Positions 58,683-64,000 of a DNA stretch of 64,000 nt are shown piece by piece. The DNA comes from QAMH01 sp900556425. GTDB lineage: Bacteria > Actinomycetota > Coriobacteriia > Coriobacteriales > QAMH01. A model generated the notes under the pieces. It worked only from the letters and a program-made list of their open reading frames with translations, was not told the origin of the DNA and did no database searches. The stretch lies in contig CABRZR010000004.1 of assembly GCA_902475535.1 (NCBI GenBank), forward strand, positions 1-64,000, written 5' to 3'. The position numbers and the translations under genes are program-made. Each line of letters starts with the position of its first letter. The first letter of the stretch is position 1.

Positions 58683-61117
58683 GCGCGCACGTCCCAGTTG
58701 AGCGCGTAGTACGCGTTCGCATGCGCGATGTTGGTTCCGTAATACGGATCGCCCTCGGCAATGAAGCGTGGCCAGCGTTTCTGGAACATCGCGAGTTCCT
58801 CGGCGTTTCGCATCTTGCTCTCGACCGTCTCGTCAAACCCTCGGGACACTGACTCGTAGTGGTAGAGCTCGATGTTGGGATCGATGATGACGTGACGACC
58901 CTTCTCTACGAGACGCAGACAGAAATCCACGTCGTTATAGGCGACGGCATAGCGCTCGTCAAAACCCTCGACTGACTCGAAGTCCATTCGGCTCACCATA
59001 AGGCATGCGCCCGTAACCGCGAGCACGTCGCGAGCATTGTGGATCATGCCAAAGTAGTACACGAGGCTCGCCGGTGCCATGCACGCCACGTGCTTGGGAT
59101 CGGAGCGTGGAATCACCACGCCGTCGTGCTGAATTGTCCTGTCCGGATACAGCAAACGTGCGCCTACGACGGCGACCTCCTCGCGCTGCAGGGGGCCGAG
59201 CAGCAACTCGATCCAATCGGGAGTGATGACCTCCATGTCGTTGTTGAGGAAGAGATAGTGGTCGCCCACGGCATGCGTCACGCCCAAATTGCAGATGGCA
59301 GAGTAGTTGAACGAACCCTCGAAGCGCACGACGCGCAGGTTGTCATACTCGGCCTGCAGGCGCTCGTACAACGCAAAGGTCTCGTCCTCGACGCTATTGT
59401 TCTCGACGATGATGATCTCGAAGTTCTCGTAGGTCGTCTTCTCCCAGATGGATTCGAGGCAGCGCTCGAGCATGAAGGCCTGGTCTTTGTTGGGGATGAT
59501 GATGGAGACAAGCGGCTTCTTCTCAGGCAGGTGATACACGATGCGATGCATGTTGCCGCAGAAGCCATCGAGCACGTCGACGGGAATGCCGATGCGCTCG
59601 TAGTGATTCCTGACCGCAATCTCGCCGGCCTTGTGCGTGTAGGGCTTGGCGTTGGCGTTACTGGCAGCCGAGTGCTCATGCGAGCGCCAATGATAGAGCA
59701 CCTTGCGCACGTGGAAGATGTTGCGTGCCTTCTCCGCAACCTTGAGGGTCATATCCCAGTCCTGCGCGCCCGTGACCTCATCGCCCGAAAGCTCGATGGC
59801 ATCCACGATGGACTTGCGCACCGTGAGCAGATGGCACACGTAATTGCAGGTGGCAAGCAACTCCCAGCTAAAGTCCGTCTTGAGGAAGCCGTCGAAGAGC
59901 TTGCCGTCCCTGATCTTGTCCTCGTCGCAATAGAGCAAATCCGTCTCCGGGTAGCGATTGATGGCGTCGACGTACTCGAAGAGTATGCTCGGCTCGAGGA
60001 TGTCGTCATGATCGAAGAAGCAGAGGAAGTCGCCTTGTGCGATGGCGATGCCCTCGTTGGTATTGCCCGCAATCCCGTAGTTCTTGTCGAGTGTCACCAC
60101 CCGTACGCGATCATCGTTTGCCGCGCACGCGGCCACAGCCGCGGCAAGCTCCTTGTCCTCGGGCGTCGAGTTGACAAGGATAAGCTCGAACTTGCCATAG
60201 GTCTGCTCGAGAACGGACTGTGACATCTCCGCGAAGAAGTCGAGCGGCGTCTTGTAGAGCGGCACGATGATCGAGAACAGCGGCTCGATCTCGAAATGCG
60301 CCCTGCGCTGCCCATCGAGCTCCATCGGTGACTTCTTTTGAGTGTGGTAGAACCAATCCTCGTAGAAGGGGCCCTGACCCGAATCATTGAACTTCCTCTG
60401 AAAACGATCGCGAACATCCTCTGTGCGCCACTTGTCCATGCAGATGAACGCAGGAGGCAGAGCGTCATCCGCAAAACGCACCCAAATGAAGAACCAATCG
60501 TTGCCATGCTCCTTGAGAAACGAGGTGTGGATGGTGCGGCGCGTGAAATCGGAGTGGGGCACGGGATGGTCAAGCTTGTCGCTCAGGACAGCACGATCTC
60601 TGATAGACATGCGCTTGCCCTGACGGTCAAAGACGATAACCTCGAATGGCGTTTGATGCGTACTCGCATCGTCACAATGAGTCGTGATGACGATATGCAC
60701 GAGCTCGCTGTTTTGCGGCTCATAGCCAAAGTAGCAAATGCGGTCGGGCTCGATATGAGAAATGTCGCTGCGCGCATAGCGGTCGAAATTGCGAATGTCG
60801 TTGACGCCAGGCGCCTTGCTCAGGGTATTGTACTTCGCGGTCAACGCACTCGAGAGGTGTCGTACCTTCTGGGACTCCTCGTCAAGAACCGCACCTTCTG
60901 CATCGAGCACGCGTACGGTGACGGTCTGCTCAACGTAAAGCAGGGGCAAGATGAGCACGTACTCGCCATGTGCGGCATCCTTGGCGGCGACGAGGGCGGG
61001 AACGGCGTCATCTCCCTGGCAATGAGACTCGGCAACAATCGACCCTCCTTGCGGACAATCCGCAGTCAGAAGTATGTAAATCTTCCTATCGCCGCGCGTT
61101 ATCGTTCCTAGCTTCAT
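58679..61117 (-). CDS. large glycosyltransferase with two GT2 domains
   Basis: 812 residues from ATG 61117 (MKLGTITRGD); the frame is open to 61162. A roughly 270-residue N-terminal beta-rich region precedes two GT-A domains. The first starts near residue 278 (FSIIVPLYKTP ... CFFDHDDILEP) and the second near 530 (PLVSIIIPNKDQ ... LFLNNDMEVI ... GACLMVSRMDFE). Tandem GT2 proteins of this type extend rhamnan, O-antigen or teichoic-like chains. No membrane helix seen. The nearby dTDP-rhamnose genes make rhamnose a likely donor, by inference. Confidence 0.85.
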   Translation of the reverse strand: MKLGTITRGDRKIYILLTADCPQGGSIVAESHCQGDDAVPALVAAKDAAHGEYVLILPLLYVEQTVTVRVLDAEGAVLDEESQKVRHLSSALTAKYNTLSKAPGVNDIRNFDRYARSDISHIEPDRICYFGYEPQNSELVHIVITTHCDDASTHQTPFEVIVFDRQGKRMSIRDRAVLSDKLDHPVPHSDFTRRTIHTSFLKEHGNDWFFIWVRFADDALPPAFICMDKWRTEDVRDRFQRKFNDSGQGPFYEDWFYHTQKKSPMELDGQRRAHFEIEPLFSIIVPLYKTPLDFFAEMSQSVLEQTYGKFELILVNSTPEDKELAAAVAACAANDDRVRVVTLDKNYGIAGNTNEGIAIAQGDFLCFFDHDDILEPSILFEYVDAINRYPETDLLYCDEDKIRDGKLFDGFLKTDFSWELLATCNYVCHLLTVRKSIVDAIELSGDEVTGAQDWDMTLKVAEKARNIFHVRKVLYHWRSHEHSAASNANAKPYTHKAGEIAVRNHYERIGIPVDVLDGFCGNMHRIVYHLPEKKPLVSIIIPNKDQAFMLERCLESIWEKTTYENFEIIIVENNSVEDETFALYERLQAEYDNLRVVRFEGSFNYSAICNLGVTHAVGDHYLFLNNDMEVITPDWIELLLGPLQREEVAVVGARLLYPDRTIQHDGVVIPRSDPKHVACMAPASLVYYFGMIHNARDVLAVTGACLMVSRMDFESVEGFDERYAVAYNDVDFCLRLVEKGRHVIIDPNIELYHYESVSRGFDETVESKMRNAEELAMFQKRWPRFIAEGDPYYGTNIAHANAYYALNWDVRA

Positions 61118-61191
61118 ATGAATAACCCCCGTCTGTGTAATTGCGAGAAGTATAATACACACACTCTGTACGCGCCGAGTTGGGAGCCACC

Positions 61192-62049
61192 GTGAGCACT
61201 TCGCCCTATCCGCAGGACTCGCTTCAACGATTGCAAGCCATCGAGCGTGACATCGTCGCCGTCATCGACAAGATCTGCCGGGAGAACGATATCGAATACT
61301 TCATCGATGGTGGCACCTGCTTGGGTGCCGTGCGCCATGGAGGCTTCATTCCCTGGGACGACGATGTTGATCTCGGGATGCCCAAGGCCGATTACGACCG
61401 CTTCTGCGCCATTGCCCCCGAGCTCTTACCCGCTGGCTACTCGCTCCACACATCCACAAACACCACGGGGTTTTCGGGGCTCTGGGCCAAGGTCTTCAAA
61501 GAAGGCACGCGTTTCATCGACGACAACGCGCTGGAAGCGGGCTGCGAGCAAGGAGCCTTCGTCGACATATTCCCCTACTGTCAGCTTGACGCAGACCCCA
61601 AAGTTGCGCAAAGGCAATGCAAGAAAGCCCGCGTTGCCCAGCTCAAGTCATATCTCAGGCACTTCTCGCGCCCCAAACTGCCAGCATCGACCCCACTACG
61701 CCCGCTCGTCGAGGCAGCCTGCAAGTTTGTGCACGCCACCGTCGCGCGCGGCTGGAAGCAGGAGGATTTGCAGAATACATTCGACCATGCCTTCGACACG
61801 AGCAATCCCGCACAGCGTTGGACAGATGCCGCATATCCCAATTGGGGATCATTTGACACCGATGTGCTCTTCCCCACGACGGACATCGACTTCGACGGGC
61901 TGACGCTACGCGCACCCCATGACAGCGACGGCTTTCTCAAGACGCTCTATGGTGACTACATGCAATTGCCTCCTGAGGAGGAGCGCTATACGCACGCGCC
62001 CGTCATCCTCGACCTGGGCGACGGCATCGACGTCATGAAAGAGACGTGA
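61192..62049 (+). CDS. LicD-family phosphotransferase
   Basis: LicD proteins add phosphocholine or other phospho-substituents to cell-surface glycans. 285 residues from GTG 61192, with GGGAG four bases upstream (TTG 61180 is also in frame). The nucleotidyltransferase-like motif GGTCLGAVRHGGFIPWDDDVDLGM near residue 40 includes the Asp cluster. No choline uptake or activation gene is in the window, so another alcohol phosphate is possible. Its 3' end overlaps the GT4 gene by 17 bases tail to tail. Confidence 0.88.
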   Translation: MSTSPYPQDSLQRLQAIERDIVAVIDKICRENDIEYFIDGGTCLGAVRHGGFIPWDDDVDLGMPKADYDRFCAIAPELLPAGYSLHTSTNTTGFSGLWAKVFKEGTRFIDDNALEAGCEQGAFVDIFPYCQLDADPKVAQRQCKKARVAQLKSYLRHFSRPKLPASTPLRPLVEAACKFVHATVARGWKQEDLQNTFDHAFDTSNPAQRWTDAAYPNWGSFDTDVLFPTTDIDFDGLTLRAPHDSDGFLKTLYGDYMQLPPEEERYTHAPVILDLGDGIDVMKET

Positions 62050-63223
62050 AGGCCGCCTCGAGTGCATCGACGGTCTTGCCCCAGCAGCATTCAGCAGTGA
62101 CGAAGGCGCTCAGGTCTTCTCCTGAAGCACGTTGCGTCGTCGCCTCGCGAATAGCCTGCGCAACGTCTGCGGGTTCGCAGCTCTCGAGCATGACGCCATG
62201 GCGTACCGGATCAAAGCCCATCACCTCGTCCGTGCCTCCCACATGCGGCATGACGGGGACGCAGCCCTGTGCAGCCGCCTCCAGGAGCGAGGTGCAGAAA
62301 CCTTCCGAACGCGTCGGCAGGCAGAAAACATCCGCATCTCGCAGGAGGGCGGAAAGGTCCGGCTGGTCAAGCTTGCCGAGTAAGGCAACGTTGTCAAAAC
62401 CCTGGCATGCAATCTGCTCACGTTGGCTGCCATCGCCCGCCAATGCGCATACGAATCCATCGCCAAGCAACGTTGCCGCCTGCGCAAACGGAAACGCTCC
62501 CTTCTCGGGCTCGAGACGTCCGACAAAAGCGACGAGCGTCTTGTCATGCGCATGCAATTCATCACGAAAGCCCCGTTCTGATGCAACATCTTTGAATTGC
62601 TCGACATCGATGGCGTTGGGAATGATGGCTGCGGTCTCTATGCCAAAGTGCGTCAGCCAGCTTCTGCTTGCCTGCGAAATACCCGCGAAGGCAGGGTCGA
62701 GGCGCCGCATGCGCCTGGTTACAGCATGCTCATAGCGCTCGACGAACCAATCGACAATACCGCCACCAAAGGTCAGGTGCGCGGATCCGTGGTCGAGCAC
62801 GATGACAGGAGCGCCAATGCGCTTTGCGAAACGCGCGCCCTCAAGGGAAAGCTGGTAGAAACGGGTATTGACGAGCACGCGATCGATGCCGCGAGTAGCA
62901 AGCTCTTCGAGCATGTGCCGATAATCGGCGTTCTTGCGCGAGATGGGCAGGCGACCATCCAAAAGCGGCCTGCATGGCAAGCGATACACCTCGACGCCAT
63001 CATCTTGCACCTCGTACGCAGGCGTATTCGCAGAGAGCTGCGAGGTCACGACGAAGACGCGGTTGCCTTGCATAGCAAGCTCGTGGGCAAGGCGCTGGGT
63101 AAACGACTCGACACCACCTGCATGTGGCGCATACTGCGCCGAGAAGATCGCATATGCGTGAGCTGGGGATGACACGGTCTCCCCATCAGTCCTCGTCATG
63201 CTCGCCAAGATGCCTTCGCTCAT
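62033..63223 (-). CDS. family 4 glycosyltransferase
   Basis: 396 residues with the GT-B fold of GT4: N-terminal glycine loop YAPHAGGVESFTQRLAHEL, the hinge FVGRLEPEKGAFPFAQA and the EX7E motif in PTRSEGFCTSLLEAAAQG. Start uncertain: ATG 63223 lies inside the DUF2304 gene (38-base overlap) and ATG 63199 gives a shorter overlap. Probably adds a sugar in surface polysaccharide assembly. Confidence 0.88.
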   Translation of the reverse strand: MSEGILASMTRTDGETVSSPAHAYAIFSAQYAPHAGGVESFTQRLAHELAMQGNRVFVVTSQLSANTPAYEVQDDGVEVYRLPCRPLLDGRLPISRKNADYRHMLEELATRGIDRVLVNTRFYQLSLEGARFAKRIGAPVIVLDHGSAHLTFGGGIVDWFVERYEHAVTRRMRRLDPAFAGISQASRSWLTHFGIETAAIIPNAIDVEQFKDVASERGFRDELHAHDKTLVAFVGRLEPEKGAFPFAQAATLLGDGFVCALAGDGSQREQIACQGFDNVALLGKLDQPDLSALLRDADVFCLPTRSEGFCTSLLEAAAQGCVPVMPHVGGTDEVMGFDPVRHGVMLESCEPADVAQAIREATTQRASGEDLSAFVTAECCWGKTVDALEAAFTSLS

Positions 63224-63560
63224 AATGGTCTAGCCTGTCGATGGCTATCTGCTGGGTGAGTTCCTTCACGCGATTCTCGAGCTGGGATATACGCCGGTTC
63301 GAGAAAAAATCACGGAGAATCAATATGAAAATGAAGAAGAGGAAGACGAAGTTGACCGGTGATTGAAAGCCAATGGCGTCTGACAGAAGCGAGGGGATCT
63401 GGGGAAAGATGCTCATCAGGACAATGAGGAGGGAAAACGCCACCCAGAACATGGCATCCTCGATACTCATCTTGGATTTCTTGATGCTATGCAGCAGGAA
63501 GGCCATGAGGCCGATGGCGGCGACGATCAGTATGATTCGCAGGGCAATCGAGAACATCAC
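63186..63560 (-). CDS. DUF2304 membrane protein
   Basis: 124 residues with three hydrophobic segments (about 5-23, 37-55, 66-84) and a charged coiled-coil-like tail (SQLENRVKELTQQIAIDRLDHYERRH). Small membrane proteins of this family are usually found beside a polyprenyl-phosphate GT2 like the next gene and are thought to assist it. Six bases behind that gene, and overlapping the GT4 start. Confidence 0.8.
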   Translation of the reverse strand: MMFSIALRIILIVAAIGLMAFLLHSIKKSKMSIEDAMFWVAFSLLIVLMSIFPQIPSLLSDAIGFQSPVNFVFLFFIFILILRDFFSNRRISQLENRVKELTQQIAIDRLDHYERRHLGEHDED

Positions 63561-63566
63561 ATCACC

Positions 63567-64000
63567 TTATCTGAAGAACTGTATGAGAAGAACGGACAAC
63601 GCCATACGCGCCATATACGATGTCGAGGTCCTGAAATTCAGGTAGCTCTCCCCCGCAATGCGCTCGTCCATGGAGACTTGGACCTCGGCAACGCGAGCAC
63701 CTTTCTTCCTGATGAGATAGGCAAGGGTGTCGGGCTCGGGTCCGAGGTTGGGACCGTAAGCCAGCTCTCTTATCATGCGGCGGTTGTAGGCGCGCATGCC
63801 CGAAGTCGGGTCGCTGATTTTCATGCCCGTCGTGAGTTTAATCATCGCCTCGATAAGATTGTTGCCGAACATGCGCATGCTCTTGGGCTTGGGAGCATCC
63901 ACGAAGCGCGAACCGATCACAATGTCGTTGTTGGCCAAAGCGGCGACCATGGAAGCAACGTACTCGGGACGATGCTGACCGTCGGCGTCAAACTGAATCG
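63567..64000 (-). CDS. GT2 polyprenyl-phosphate sugar transferase, 5' end beyond window
   Basis: 144 C-terminal residues are visible; the frame is open to the right edge, reading QFDADGQHRPEYVASM, the metal-binding DxD region of DPM1/ArnC-like transferases. FGNNLIEAMIKLTTGMKISDPTSGMRAYNRRM and ERIAGESYLNF follow. It would load a sugar on undecaprenyl phosphate for use outside the membrane. Paired with DUF2304. Confidence 0.88.
   Translation of the reverse strand, partial: IQFDADGQHRPEYVASMVAALANNDIVIGSRFVDAPKPKSMRMFGNNLIEAMIKLTTGMKISDPTSGMRAYNRRMIRELAYGPNLGPEPDTLAYLIRKKGARVAEVQVSMDERIAGESYLNFRTSTSYMARMALSVLLIQFFR

Overview
The window looks like a chromosomal segment of a GC-rich Actinomycetota, most likely a gut-type Coriobacteriia (Eggerthellaceae or Atopobiaceae-like). 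This rests on the codon bias, the polA / rpsA / coaE / uvrB gene order typical of Actinomycetota, a GlnR-type orphan regulator beside glnA, menaquinone and hydrogenase-maturation genes, and many secreted proteins with the tripartite GEHFYT / HHYTTS / SHNYTTS repeat (DUF5648 type). The taxonomic call is inference. I see no phage, CRISPR array, intact insertion sequence or rRNA.

Layout. 1-3800: end of thiamine pyrophosphokinase, an Ldh_2 oxidoreductase, class B sortase and an AT-rich AAA ATPase behind a 29-bp tandem repeat. 3.8-9.8 kb: a cluster of secreted repeat proteins on the minus strand, an amidase and then a probable four-gene operon. The operon promoter carries a run of 15 G between TTGACA and TAATTT, so it is a strong candidate for phase variation. 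9.8-10.3 kb: a broken Rpn-type nuclease. 10.3-16.6 kb: rluD-like, lspA, ileS, a DUF3467 gene and the CCA-adding enzyme.

16.8-21.4 kb: an operon in which an NMT1/SsuA-type ABC importer (lipoprotein, ATPase, permease) encloses a MenA-type prenyltransferase and MenG methyltransferase. This suggests uptake of a quinone precursor. 21.7-25.5 kb: hypF-hypC-hypD. 25.5-29.3 kb: pheS-pheT behind a T-box leader. 29.4-30.1 kb: a palindrome-flanked repeat, a possible small structured RNA and tRNA-Leu(GAG). 30.0-34.9 kb: pgk-tpiA-gpmI-secG, with the tRNA only 20 nt behind secG, and a SurA-like lipoprotein. 35-46 kb: two small membrane/secreted proteins, then uvrB, coaE, a small gene, mnmA, rpsA, an inserted YARHG protein, polA and a Vsr endonuclease.

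46.7-52.8 kb: one minus-strand gene string rfbA-rfbD-rfbC-rfbB-hisI-glnA-glnR-like, joining dTDP-rhamnose synthesis to nitrogen assimilation. 52.9-56.5 kb: an L,D-transpeptidase and a GH43-like protein, both with the same surface repeats. 56.7-64.0 kb: a cell-surface polysaccharide locus (GlfT2-like transferase, tandem GT2 enzyme, LicD protein, GT4, DUF2304 and a GT2 cut by the right edge).

Dispersed intergenic elements are frequent: a conserved core with unrelated inverted arms (15.1 and 29.4 kb), a GTCATYTCGACCGGAG palindrome family (19.3 and 36.0 kb), a 65-bp direct repeat (21.5 kb), and large hairpins at 43.3 and 50.8 kb. Functions are assigned by motif reading only; no search was run.
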